The notes below the pieces were generated by a model. It was not told the origin of the DNA. It saw only the letters and a list, made by a program, of their open reading frames with translations, and did not search any database. DNA of 64,000 nt from Xiphydria camelus (lineage: Eukaryota > Arthropoda > Insecta > Hymenoptera > Xiphydriidae). This document shows, piece after piece, positions 1-11,827 of this stretch. The DNA lies in contig OY783198.1 of the NCBI GenBank assembly GCA_963678675.1, positions 22,368,684 through 22,432,683 on the forward strand, given 5' to 3'. Each line of letters starts with the position of its first letter. Position 1 is the first letter of the stretch. Made by a program: the position numbers and the translations under genes.

Positions 1-1864
1 TCGCCCGTGGAATAGACGTTAGAAACGAGAAAGGAGTTGACCGCGACGATGTCGGGATCAATAGCTATCAAGTGGAGATACTCCCGTATAAATGTAAAAA
101 ACTATATCGCGATGATGTGTTGGCAAGACGTGGGGTGGGACGCGAGAGAGGGAAGAAAAGGAAAAGCATGGATATGTGCTGCACCCCCCCTCGGTGGGCG
201 AGAATGATAACCCACCATATGTACGTGCCACCTTACGCGCGTCGCCTACGCACGAAAGAAACGCGATTGACCGCCGTACGATTTCGCGCGATACGAATTT
301 CCCCCTGCGTCGCGCGATGGTACGGGCGAGCCGAAAGTAGGGGCTTGCACGTACTGCCAAAAAAAAGGCTGGGTCGCGCTGTGCGCACACGTGTCGAGCT
401 ACGTCGACGCGGTGTCTCGTAAATGTCACAAAGAAAGCGAAAAAAAATTCATTAGCCTCATAAGTAGTACCAAGTAATCGGATTATCCCGAGTTTCACCG
501 CCTTATCGCAATTAACATTGGAGAAAAAAAAGGAACACCGCCGAATCGGTTACTCTCGATACAAATACGACGATAATGGCAACGATACCGAGTGTATCGC
601 ACTCGCCTCGGTAGTAACACCGGACGAAAAGGAAAATGTCCGCGACTATGACATATGTGTCTCGCGCGCAACGCCTAGGTACAACGTGTATACGCGGTCA
701 CGGCTCGTTCATCGTTCCAGATTCTCAAGCGTTTCCGCGCGGCCGAACGGAGAGCGGAGATCGGGAAAGGCGTCGAACGTCGATGCCGGAAGATGCCCGC
801 GCTACGGGTATTCCTGCGTAACGCGTGACCACGACGGGGAAACGACGTAGGTCCTTTTGCGAATAGCCGAAGGACCCGTAGACCGCACGAATTGCATTCG
901 GCAACGGGAGTGACGCCCGCTGTAAATCGTACTTCGCGGGGAAAAGAAACGAAAGTACCATGGCTACGATCGACACGCGATTTGCAAAGATCCCCATCAC
1001 GGCAATTGCGAAAGTATCCCCCGATGTAATTCGAAACGATGCGCGACGGGCTCGGTCGCGAGAAATATCATCGGCAGGCGTGTTTCTCTCCTCTATTGTC
1101 ACGTCCGCCGCACGAGCAGACCTACCGTAACGTCACGATCTCTCTCGCTGTCTCTCTCGCGGTCGTGCAAGTCTGATATCAAAGGAGGCGCGGAATCGAT
1201 CAAAGGTTTTACGCGTATGTCCGGCGACATCGCGATGTACCGTAAGGCAGACGCTGAAGGTGAAAAATTCACAGAAACAGCGGAGGTTTCGGTCCGAGGC
1301 ACGAGACGTGACAGTTGGGCGAGCATTCGAATTCGCTGCGAAACGTGGCACAGCGCGACGAAGCCGACCACGGTTCCGTAGCCGAGCCAAGCCCGGCCTC
1401 GGTGGATCTCGACAAAAATTGCAATTTACGCCAAATACGCCACCAGCCGACGACTTATCCCGGTTCTCGAGCGAGGCACTCAAACGCACGATGCACCTTC
1501 GCCGAACGTGAATTTCGCGACGAGATCTCGCGGGAAGCCGCGCACCGGTCCACCCGATAACTCAATGACGAATTTACCTCCGCTGCCTTGAGGAGATGAG
1601 CGTAGTTGAACTCGGGGCATGTCTTCTCGTTCGACTCTGGCAGGACAAGCGTGAAGCGGAAGGAGGGCGCGAGCTGTTTGCCCTTTTCTCCCTTCTCCTT
1701 TTTCGTAGCGTGGCCCAGGGACTCCGGAAACTCCAGGGTCTGCAAGGGAACCCGTTTTGGTTCTGACATTCTACATTTGCACGGACGAACGCGGGACTCG
1801 GAAACACTGCGAACTCGGCGACAACATGGTTTTTTAAACACCGCACCGACACCACCACTCACAT

Positions 1865-1875
1865 GTCGCCATCTT
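1865..1875 (-). promoter_or_regulatory. YY1/Pho-like motif AAGATGGCGAC
   Basis: Read on the minus strand the sequence is AAGATGGCGAC, close to the AANATGGCGNC site bound by YY1 in animals and by Pho/Phol in flies. Such sites cluster near transcription starts. A second copy in the opposite orientation lies at 2341. The function is inferred from the motif and CpG-rich setting only. Confidence 0.25.
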
Positions 1876-2043
1876 CGGCTCGACTGTTTTTAGAGTGCGC
1901 TGCTGATGCCGCCGCTCTGCCGTACCAATCCGCGCATGCGCATCCTTATTTCGCGGCTAAGCGCCACGAAGTATACGAGTTCATCTAGAGACGCAAAATC
2001 GCGTCTGGACCGACACGGAAAAGTGACCAATCACGGCGCGCTT

Positions 2044-2087
2044 GTCGAATTCTCGCGCGGCAGCGACTTCGTCGAATTCTCGCGCGG
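2044..2087. repeat. Short tandem duplication, 27-bp period
   Basis: The 17-mer GTCGAATTCTCGCGCGG occurs twice, at 2044-2060 and 2071-2087, giving a 27-bp period with a variable 10-bp spacer. It sits in the CpG-rich block between the two promoter-like motifs. It may be a recent local duplication; no function is claimed. Confidence 0.7.
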
Positions 2088-2340
2088 TGGCGCGTGAGTC
2101 GCACGAACGGCGGGCGCGTGGACGAACGCTTCGTCCAAAGTGGTTTTGGTAAAAAGTGAGAAAGCGCGAGTTCGTAGGAATGGGATGCCGAAAAGTAGTG
2201 ATGCAACGAAAAGCTTGGGATGTCTACGATTCCCGGTGATCTTTTCCCAAGCTCCGCGCGACGCGTCGCAATGCGTTTTCGATTTTCGCTGTGATCATCA
2301 CCCTATGCAACACCCCACCCTCCCCGCGGCCAGGTAGGAT

Positions 2341-2351
2341 AAGATGGCGGC
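2341..2351 (+). promoter_or_regulatory. YY1/Pho-like motif AAGATGGCGGC
   Basis: AAGATGGCGGC is an exact match to the extended YY1 consensus that lies at or just downstream of many animal transcription starts. The embedded ATG opens only a very short frame, so it is more likely a promoter element than a start codon. A good splice-donor context follows at about 2632, compatible with an untranslated first exon on the plus strand. Confidence 0.35.
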
Positions 2352-2778
2352 ATTCAAAAAGCTGGCTACTCGGTCCACGGAAAATTAACTTCGAACGAAC
2401 GTTAAGTTCTTTGCTTGAGTCGAATAGCAAACTTTTTGAAAAAATCGTTATCTACTTGTTTTACTCGAGTTAGTGATTGATTGAGTGAATCAGTGGATAG
2501 TGCAACTTGTGATAGCGCTTGGATTTACTCGCAACGTCGACTTTGGGATTACAATCTGACCGTGAGGATAATGCGGAGAATCGAATGGAATTGTAGTTTG
2601 ACGCCGGATATCTTCTTTTCTTCTTAAAGGTAAGAAAAATATAAAATTTATAAAAATAACTGAAAAAATGGGAGCCGAACCGAAATTTATGTGGATATAG
2701 AGATAGATAGATAAATGAAACCAAAGATACGAAGGATACGTGAATAATTAACGACCCATTATTATTCAAACTTATATA

Positions 2779-2784
2779 TTTATT
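2779..2784 (-). terminator. Candidate polyadenylation signal (AATAAA) of Gcna
   Basis: AATAAA on the minus strand lies about 264 nt downstream of the Gcna stop codon, which gives a 3' UTR of ordinary insect length. AT-rich DNA makes chance hexamers common, so this is a candidate only. Confidence 0.35.
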
Positions 2785-3047
2785 TAAATTCCGTCAACTA
2801 TATATCTAAGTATTCGGTACGATAAAACTTGTGTCTGTCTTATAAAGTATGCGCGACTTACGAAGTCGATCGTCTCTATAACGATACATAAAGTCTCGCA
2901 TTCCAACGCCTGCAATTGAAAAAATGCGTCAAGAAAAAAAAGTATGTACAATATTAAAAATACGAATCGTCACCGGTGCGTAAATCAATCTGAAAAAAAA
3001 AACGTGTCACACGGCTGCGATGTCTACTTCTTAAAATCACTTTCGAA

Positions 3048-6000
3048 CTACGCGTTCTTGGCGTCATTAGCTTGCTTGGAAATCTTAACAGCTGAGAACT
3101 GCTGACCTAAAATCTTCATTACTTCTCCGTGCTTTATACTGCGTCTCGTCTTCTTTACCGAATGGTAATTGTCCTTCACGAATAGAGCAAATCCCGACGG
3201 TTGCTTCACGCGCAACGGTGTTTGCACCTGCACCCTACCGGACTTTGTAGTTCTGTTCACCAGTAGCTCGAACTTCCCGAAACAATAGCCACAGCGCTTT
3301 CTCTCGATGTCCAAAGATTTGGAGTGTCTTCCAATACTGAAACGCATTCGACAGAGTAACCACATTTGTACAAATTACGCTGAAAAAGTCCACGCACGAT
3401 TCGAACGCGATATCTGTAGGACAGCGTCGTCAATCTCACCTGTAACTACAGCTCGTGCATCGATAAGTAAACTTTGTCGAAATTTTATAATCGTGACAGC
3501 GGCTTATAGGTGGCAGTTCCGGGAATCTCTTTATTGCTTTGCCGGCCCTATAATAAAACACATTTAGAGTTTCCATAAAATGCCACGAAAGCGTTTAGGA
3601 CGCACCATCCTTTCCAAAACGGTCCGTGTCCGTCCATCACGTTGTTGATCAACCAAGCGGCAGCATGGCACATTTCATGAATGAGTGTATCCCTCAGTCT
3701 GTCAGGGGTATCCAGAATCTGAAGACATTCCAAAGTTTAGAAAACTACCAAGACTTCTTAATCGATGCTAGTATCAAAGAGTAATTTCACCTTCTGGGCC
3801 AAAACTAATCTCGAAGATCTGGTTACGCCTCCGAGAGTTTTAACCGATGTTTTATTGTAACAAAAGCCAGCCGTTCCTCGCATTCGGACGTTCCACTCGA
3901 TCGTCATATCATCCGGCAACTTGTTGTCGAATATCTCTCGATTGTACATCTTGAACAAATACTTGCACAGGTCTTCCTTGTTCTTCTTATAATCCGTCCT
4001 GTATTTCTTTGCGTCGGGATGAGCGTCCGCCAGCGGGACGTTCGCCGACAGCGATGCTAAAAAGCTTTTCGATTTTTGCCGCACTGGATCAATAAATTTC
4101 GTTGCTGATGACTTGGGCGGACCCTGAACCGTCCGCGACGTCTTTCCAGGGCCTGAAATAAAATCTCGCTATTTCACAACGAAGGTACGCTTATATTCGC
4201 ATGCAGTACTTTATCTCGTTACGTCCTGATTTTCACCTTTTTTAATCGTCGATTTCGGAGGTATCACTTCACCCGGATCGAATTCACTTGTACTGGAACC
4301 ACTCTCGTCATCAGAGTACGATAGTCTTCTTCTATTGGAGGTCGTCTTGTTCACCAATCCTCTGTTACTTTCTTCGTCGCTCTCGGAATCACATATCATT
4401 AGAGCTCTATGATATTGAAATCAGTTAAAGGATAGTTCACCCACTAAGTGGAAAATGAAGTTGTATAAAAAAAAGACCTTTCAACAGCAGCAGATATCGC
4501 AGTCGTTTTTCGAACTCCTACACTCGGAGTTTTCGAGACTCTGGGATTAGTTAGTGCCGTGTAATAAGTACTATTGTTGCTTTCAGATTCAAATTCATCG
4601 TTTATAAAACTATCCGCCACTTTCTTATTTTCCGGCTGCGGCTTGGTTGTGGAGTTTAACAATGGCTTTCTTTTTTGAATAACTGTACGTAATGTGAAAG
4701 CAAGTGATTGAGAAGAAAGTACTTACAGTGCGATAATGCATTTTAGCAAAATGAACCACTTACATTCATCAAAACTATCGTCGTCGGAATCCGAATAAAC
4801 CGTAGCCCTCGCATCACTCTTTGATTTTAATTTCGGTTTTCTGCAACGTAACACATAGTATCATATAGTTCTTTCACCTATTTCTTAAGTGAAGATGAGC
4901 CGATTACCAAAACGCAGCTTTTCAATAGAGAAAACATAATAATAAATATCAAATTCTCGAATATCTCCTCACCTCTCAGTCTGAACACCTCTGTCTTTCT
5001 TCGCAACGATCTGTTTCCTCGGTTCGGAAGTAGGAAGCACTGCATTGGCCTTTGCACGCCAATCCTTCCCGTACAAGTTATCCAAGATTTTCTCGCAATC
5101 CTTCATGGCAGAGTTTTCCTTGGATGCGCTGGTCGCGGGAGGCGTCGACTGATTGGGTTTGCGATCTTTCTTCTCGGAAATAGGCTTGTTCGTGGTACGT
5201 TTTGGTGTACGAAGATCCTGTACACCACGCTTCGGAATTTCAAAAAATTTATCCAGTGTAGTCTGTCGATTCAGCACGGATTGCACCACTGTAGTCGCAT
5301 CCGGGTCAGCGATTTTTTTCTCGGCCGTGTTCACCTTGGATAGTTTTCCTCTGTTATTGGGAGTTTCGTGATTCATTTCGAATCTTTCCAAACTGCTGTT
5401 TCCAGAGCTCACGCTGTTTCTATTGCTTTCGGAAACATGATCGCACGAGCTATCGCTTGCAAATCCCGCTGAATTGTTCAATAGCCATTCTGAAATGTCT
5501 TTCTTCTTTCGTTCCGAAAGCTCAAGAAGCATCAGTTCGTCATTCAAAAATCTGCTCACGTGAGTCTTCTGCGGCTTCCGCGTGTCCGATTCAGGTTGTA
5601 GCACGATCTCCTCGTCTTCCGAATCTGTTTCACTGATGACCATTGCCTTTCCCTTGTCAGTATTTTCTTGTTCGTGATTAGACTCATCCTCTGACAAATC
5701 GAGCGGATATCCGCTCTCCTCCACAGAGCGATCAGCAGCTTTTCTATTTTCCCTCCGATCTTTTGGAGAATAATATACGGCTTTCTTTGATTTTATAGTC
5801 TTCAGAATATTGTACGCTTGTATTTTTGTGAGTTTGTTCCTTTCCTTCGTTGCATTACCCGATCCTCCGCTTTTGACTAGCAAACAATTATTGCTACGAA
5901 CTTTGGGAGTTATGTGCGTGCTGAATACCGCTGAATCTATAGGAATTCCAGCAGTTTTGAGTGTATCCCCGACAATACCGCAAGTTTTGCAACTCGCATC

Positions 6001-6970
6001 GTATTTCTTACATTTTGTAGGATCCTCGAATTCCTGAGTCCGACTAACATGAGTACTGCTACCTGAGCATGAATGACTGCAGTTTTCCTCGTTATTTTTT
6101 TGGTTAATTAAAGAATCAATAATTTCGAAACTCGAACATATACTGCTTTCATTATTTTCATAGAGATCAGAGTTCTTCAATTTTTCAATGGTATCGTCTA
6201 ATGAGATTCTAGAGTTTTTTCTATTATTTCCTTTGTCAATTGCAGGTGAGATATCTTCAAAACTCAAATGAGTACTGCTTCCATGCTTCTTATAGGGACC
6301 AGAGTTCTTCAATTTTTCAAAGGCATCCTCGATCCTATGATTTTCTAAAGACTTCTTGCTTCTGAATTCACGCGAATCGTCGGTATCATCCGAAGAGTCG
6401 ATGATATAAACGCTTTTACGATTGGTCCCAGTTTTGGTATAGCTTTTCTGCACCAATGATCCAGAATATATTTTTTTCCATTCAGGGCTACCTAGAATGC
6501 TGTCGTTACTCGAATCACTGAGTTCTATAATGGAATATTTCTCAGCAGACTCAATTTTATCGTCAGGACGTATTTCATCTCGTGTGACACTCTCATCACT
6601 GTCGCTTGTTAAACAACTCTCCGACAATCTCAACCTGAAGTTCTGGGAACCGTACATCGACGAGCCAGTACCAAAAGTACTTTCTGAGCCAGGACATTTG
6701 TAGATACCTTTATTTTCATTGACGAGCTTTACTCCAGCTTCTTTATTTCCACATGTACTCTTTAAACCAGGAGACCCATAGTTATTTATATTTTTATTAC
6801 ATCTGTTCAAAGACAGTTGATATTCTGAAAGAAAATGTCAGAAATGCATCAATATGTTGCTTTAAAATTACGATATCATCATTTCTCAAGAATTAATGAA
6901 TCTTACTTTTGTTCAGTGTCTTCGATTGATGAGAAATGGATACTGCCGAGTCTATCTTTAAATGGCTCAT
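3048..6970 (-). CDS. Gcna: Germ cell nuclear acidic protein, SprT-family protease (complete, 9 exons)
   Basis: GCNA proteins are germline metalloproteases that act on DNA-protein crosslinks. Exons on the minus strand are 6907-6970, 4973-6824, 4764-4840, 4478-4682, 4237-4406, 3791-4152, 3606-3718, 3440-3547 and 3048-3336. All have GT-AG ends and the phases close to exactly 1,080 codons (1,079 aa plus stop). Residues 1 to about 800 are acidic, serine-rich and low in complexity, with SUMO-interacting-like motifs near 118, 160 and 415 and a PIP box, QTTLDKFF, at 542-549. The SprT domain (about 850-1002) has the catalytic HEMCH at 924-928 and a CxxC pair at 978-981 and 999-1002 forming its zinc ribbon. 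The last ~50 residues resemble an HMG box, as in other insect GCNAs. The start ATG at 6970 is the best I can see, but the frame stays open upstream, so an earlier start or extra 5' exon is possible. Confidence 0.93.
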
Positions 6971-7910
6971 CGCACTTCTTCTCGGCCCTGATTCGAAAGG
7001 TTCTCGAGTAATATATTGAATCAAAGCTTGTTTGACAATTCTCAAATGATCATATTATTCATGAAGGGAGAATTAATTAAATCACATTTGTATCACACCA
7101 TTGGATTAGATTTTTCTTGTGTTGTATCATAAAGAAATATTGGCACTGATAGAATACAGTATAAATGTCAACAAAGCCACGCGACGAGTTATTCAGTAAA
7201 AAATATGACTTAAAAAATGGAATAACGGTATAAAAATTGGTCCACTTATATCTGTAGTCGTGATAGCTACCTTAGGAACTAATATTCCAATATAAAAAGT
7301 CCACTTTTTATCTTGTAAAACGCAAAGTTTTAGCAAAGCTGTCGGGAACCCCAATACAAGGTCACCATATTCAAAACTTCAGTCTGGCATACCGTTGAGA
7401 TAATAAGCAGTGTAACCAACATCGAAAATATCTTTGAAAATCAATTGGTGAATTCTGACAGATCTGCGAGTTTATTGGTTCTAATTATAATGTTTCCTGC
7501 CTGTCGGCATGTGGCTCCACCAACCTGCACATTCCCCAACTTTAGCACATGTGTCGAACAGCGTCAAATGTCAAGAGCTGTCAAATGAGAAAAACGTGTT
7601 GTCCTGAATTTTTTTATTCGATAACAAGGACAAGATGCCGTCAATGTCATAGAAAACATGAATACCACGCAGAGTACTTCATACGAAAGTATCGTCAACC
7701 GTCTGATTTATAAGCGCTTTTCATTCAATAACTAATATATCCTACTGTAGGTAGATCTAGTATATATTAGTAATAACCCCATCGTAAATTTTTATATTGC
7801 TCCTGCACGTTTAATAATAAAAAATAAAGGTATCTTTTTTTCACAAAACATTCAAAAATCATCATCATGTCAATTATCAAAGAATAACAATTTTCGCTTT
7901 GTGTTACTTT
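6971..7910. other. AT-rich spacer between Gcna and the pogo-like element
   Basis: This should include the Gcna 5' UTR and promoter. No open frame with a recognisable domain was found. I looked for terminal inverted repeats of the neighbouring pogo-type element and did not find a convincing pair. Confidence 0.4.
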
Positions 7911-9203
7911 TCAATACGATATATTATTTTCCCTGATTGTACTTTTCGCGTAAGAATTGTTAGGTACTAAATCAATGTCTTTCAACCGGTATCTATCCAC
8001 TGGCCATAGTCCAGCATGTTGAAAACCAATTATCGCATTTTCAACGGAAGCTGCCTTTTCATAGGCCGATGCAAGTAATCGAGATGCTTGATACTGCTTG
8101 ATACAGAGTTCAGGATTTTCGCGCGTCCACTCTTCAGTAGCCTGAGAGTAGAACGACTTTAATGACTTGAAGAAAGCCATTTCTAGAGGACGACAAGAAT
8201 GCCCACTGTTATTTGGCAACTGCTGCAAGACTATACCATTTTCACGAGCCAAAGAGAGAGCTTCAGTATTTTTAGAGTACATGGGATGTCCATCTATGCA
8301 CAGAAGAATTGATTTGGCTTTATTTGGGCGAACCATGGCAAGGAAATGCTTTAACCAAGCAATAAACGAATCGCTGTTGATATTCCCAGTTTCTGATACG
8401 TGAACTATGCTCCCAGGTGGAGCACATTTTAGTAACGCTTCCTCCATTATCATTCCTTTAAACATCAGCATAGGAGGCACATACATTCCCGCTGCGTTCA
8501 CGCAGCACATTATCGTGATATCGATTCCTTTATCGTCAATACCGTTCATCCCTTGATACTCTTTGGAGGATGCAGATTTCTGACCACCTTTCTGCGTGGT
8601 GGAAAGCTTGCATTTGCTAACAATGTAAACTCTAGTCGCGTCCAGAGAATTCTCGGCGCGTATCCTTTCCAGATCATCAAAATACTCGGAAATAATCTTC
8701 TTATTCAGTTCTTTAGTTCGGGCAGTTTCCGGATTTTCCGGCCTTATCAGATTTAAGTTCGGATGTCAGGACATAAAATTATAATACCAGCCCTTCCCGG
8801 CTAAGCCGCGCGACCGGTTGAACGAGTGCTGAATGCCTTTATGCTCGGCGATCTGAAACGCCAATCTTCGAACGTCCTCGATCGTCAATCCGGACATGTT
8901 AGCTTGCATTCTCAAAATGTATTCCGTCAGTTTTTGTTCCAAATCGGGCGTTAGAACCGTGGGTCGACCTACGAACGACGAGTTTCCGTTCGCGTAAACA
9001 TTCTTTCCTTCCAGATGACGCTTCAGCGTCGGTTTGGGAATTTTATAAATCTTAGACGTTTCGTTGAGACCGTGTTCTCCCTTTTTAAACGCGGAAATTG
9101 CTCGCGCCATGTCCTCTTTCGTCCAGCATCTGTATTTTCTCTTCTCGCGCTCGTTTTGCATTTTCTCGTAAGTTCCCGTCTGAAAATGAAAATGTGTGTA
9201 CAT
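7911..9203 (-). pseudogene. Pogo/Tigger-type transposase (HTH_psq, CENPB-type HTH, DDE), one internal stop
   Basis: One minus-strand frame of 431 codons is broken only by a TGA at 8766-8768. The N-terminal part (8766-9203) has a psq-type helix-turn-helix and a CENPB/Tc5-type HTH ending at GWYYNFM. Family members usually continue with an Arg where the TGA stands, as expected from a CGA to TGA change at a CpG. The rest holds a DDE fold. The first catalytic Asp, in a motif usually like NVDESGLST, is replaced: here it reads IVSKCKLST. The second is kept (CIDGHP). The third, usually PLD, is PLE. A transposase with this triad should be inactive. The absence of frameshifts suggests either recent death or selection on the DNA-binding half. 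No terminal repeats or target duplication were found. Confidence 0.85.
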
Positions 9204-11614
9204 CAGTATTGCTAGTAGCAGGACAATGCCTTGTTCGAATCCGGCTGGCGCTCAGTGCCCTACTACACTTCCAATGAATCGTACCGGGCTAGTGGTACGG
9301 TTTACACGACCTCGGAAAACTGCGCATACGACCGAGAGACTGACGACAACGTTACGATGTTATAATAACCAGAGGAACTTAATTTCCATTAGCTATTCTT
9401 GCGATGCACAATTAAATGGTCTCCGGATATGGTGACATTGGAGCAAATTCTCAAAAATGAAAACTATTTTTTTTTGTCTCCGTACCTTTGTGATTCCTTT
9501 CTTCATCGACGTCGATTTCTGGGGATTTCTGATATTTATGTCGTTGGCTGAACGGAAGCTTCTTATTCGTACCGCCAGAAGGCAGTTCGATGCATTATAA
9601 TTCATAAAATACGGAAACGCGCGCGCGCGGTACGATTTACCCGCTGGGACAAATTCGACTACGTCCCATCAATGTACGCCGACGTACGGAAAGTAAGTTG
9701 CACGAAAATATAGATATACCACGTTAGTCTTAAGGAACTCAATCCTGTGGCATGTGTGGTACATTTATTTTTATACAAATCACTTTCCGTGCATCGATGC
9801 GACGTAGGGGAGACAGGGGATGATTGTAACAGGATATTGACCTCTCGTTCCCGCTATTTTTAATAACAGCAAGGGGCCATCTTCCTCTGACAATCGTTTC
9901 CGATCTTCCCTACTCTATCCTACTTTTTCCTTCGATCGATATATGCTTCAATTTTAAATGTTTTCACACTTCGTCCCCCCTTTTTCCACGCATTCTCTTC
10001 ATTCTCTCTCACCAGCTAAACTCATCCTATTAACTCTACTGCCCATTGCCACACTTTTTTTTCGATAGTTCGACATTTGATACCCTCCTTCTACGCGTCC
10101 CAAATATTTTGCCATTTCCACCCCTCTAATCGTTCCGGCGGCAAGTATAATACTCTTGGGAACTGCCATAACCGACCTCTTTACGACCATCTTCTCGATA
10201 TCCAACCACGCGAGTAACCATTGCAAACCCTCCAGACCACGACGGACTCGGTGCCTGCTCTTGAAAGGGGCTCGCATCACGACTTTCACACTTATTCGAC
10301 TCGCGAGCGTCGCAGTTTCCTATTTTATACGACGATGTGTCATATCTTCGTCGAGCGGTGATCTCTTCCAGGCACCCTCGGGCACGCGGGGCTAACTAGC
10401 GTGACAAAATGTCTTCGGGAAATATTTCCATTGGTTTCCTCTTTTTCATTACCATCGGATCGAAAGTCCAATAACGGCAACGCCAGGGGTTTTATCAAAA
10501 GGAATTCAATGGGATGAGGTCTCGTCGGAGAGAATGACGGATACGGAAGTCAGAGCGGAATGTGTCCATTGAAAATTTCCATTCGCATTAATGGAAGGAG
10601 ACTCGTGTCCCGTTACGTTCCGTTTTCTGCCCGCCGGCAGTGGGGAGATTGAATTTTATAACGAAGGTACCGAATTTTTTCAGCGCCCCATATCGCACGA
10701 GGAATTTAACTGGAATGGTGTTCGAACTTTTTAAATATATTCCTGAGATGTTACGTGGAATGATCGATGATACTTCTCCTTCCTATTCTGATTTTGATTT
10801 CCATCTATCAATATGTAGAAAGAGACTTAAAGCGAATGTGTGTGACTAAATTCCCACAGAACTCCCATAGACTCTACAAGACTACTAAATTTGGCATCAT
10901 CTCTATTCCAAATAAATATTATACAGAGTCTTCATGAGGACATGGTTGATGAAAGATATGTTATACGACAGACTCTCTAGACCGGCCCCCCGATAGACTA
11001 TAAGTACTTTACATTCGCTTTAAGCTATGCGCCTGAAGCTAGCCGTTGGATCACGATACAGTATTCATTATAGCACCACCTTCCATATTAACAGTTCCCG
11101 CGGGAACCCTGTATAAAGTACGCGCTGTGAATGTAACGGCGAACCAGGATCCCTCGACAAGTTTGTATACCGAAATCCGCAGTCGTATCCAGTTCGCACG
11201 TGTGCGCTGTAAAAAATCAAGAGTTGTTTGAACATCGTGATCTGCTGTTTACTCAGCAAGAACGCATTACGGTGTTTTTCGATCGCCTCACACTCCTTCG
11301 GAAACCATTAATACCCCGAGACCACCGCAAACGTTGAACGATTTACGGGGCTTTAATGATGGGTGATGGAACTGTCGCGCCGAAATACACGAATTGATTC
11401 CGATAGTCGCTCGCGTTGTACGAAACTAACGTGTGGTAGGAACGTCGATTTATGACACTGACCTTTCCGAACTGTTGCACAAACCAATCAGCGATACCGA
11501 TAAATAAATGCCTACGGGTTCTCCGCGGAGGAAAACGATGCGGAGCAACTCAAGCCCTATTTACTCTACCCCGCGTAAATACCGTTTTTTCCAACATGGT
11601 CAACGTTACTATTA
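9204..11614. other. Intergenic stretch, no gene supported
   Basis: Mixed AT-rich and moderately GC sequence with only short unsupported frames. It may include the 5' flank of the pogo-type element. Nothing here resembles a coding exon by domain content or by a phased set of splice sites. Confidence 0.45.
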
Positions 11615-11827
11615 CACTGCGAAAATAATTAACTCGAGTTAATTTTTGAATAGCTCTAAAATCACATTTATTCAATTAGAATGAATATCGACTGGATGAA
11701 TATGAATAATACTGATTTAATATAATATTATTCGGATCAAATCGGTATTCATTCGATCGAATAAATCTGCTCTTAGGACTATCAAAAAAAAACGTTTATT
11801 TCGACAAGGCGAATTTTTTTCTGAATG
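11615..11827. mobile_element. MITE-like fold-back element, CACTG(A/C)GAAAA family, diverged
   Basis: The left end reads CACTGCGAAAATAA and the right end reads CGAATTTTTTTCTGAATG, a diverged inverse of the CACTGAGAAAA termini seen at 36162-36382. Inside, 11650-11691 and 11742-11782 form an inverted repeat of about 41 bp with roughly three quarters identity. There is no coding capacity. It is probably an old copy of a non-autonomous DNA element. Confidence 0.55.

Larger units (their letters stand above)
1..2780. other. CpG-rich intergenic sequence, no gene supported
   Basis: The stretch is rich in CpG and carries many overlapping short open frames on both strands. None of them shows a recognisable domain, and high CpG content removes stop codons by chance. 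Two inverted AAGATGGCG-type motifs (1865-1875 and 2341-2351) and a good splice-donor context near 2632 would suit a promoter with an untranslated first exon, but I cannot connect it to a coding gene. It lies downstream of Gcna, which is transcribed towards it. Confidence 0.5.

Noticed and set aside
4211..4236. Extending Gcna exon 5 to the donor-like GAC|GTAACG at its 3' end
   Set aside because: That donor is phase 0 and breaks the frame of the next exon; the AAAG|GTGAAA donor at 4237 is phase 1 and restores it exactly.
9215..9240. tRNA-like B box (GTTCGAATCC) near 9233
   Set aside because: No properly spaced A box and no cloverleaf could be drawn, so neither a tRNA nor a SINE promoter is supported.
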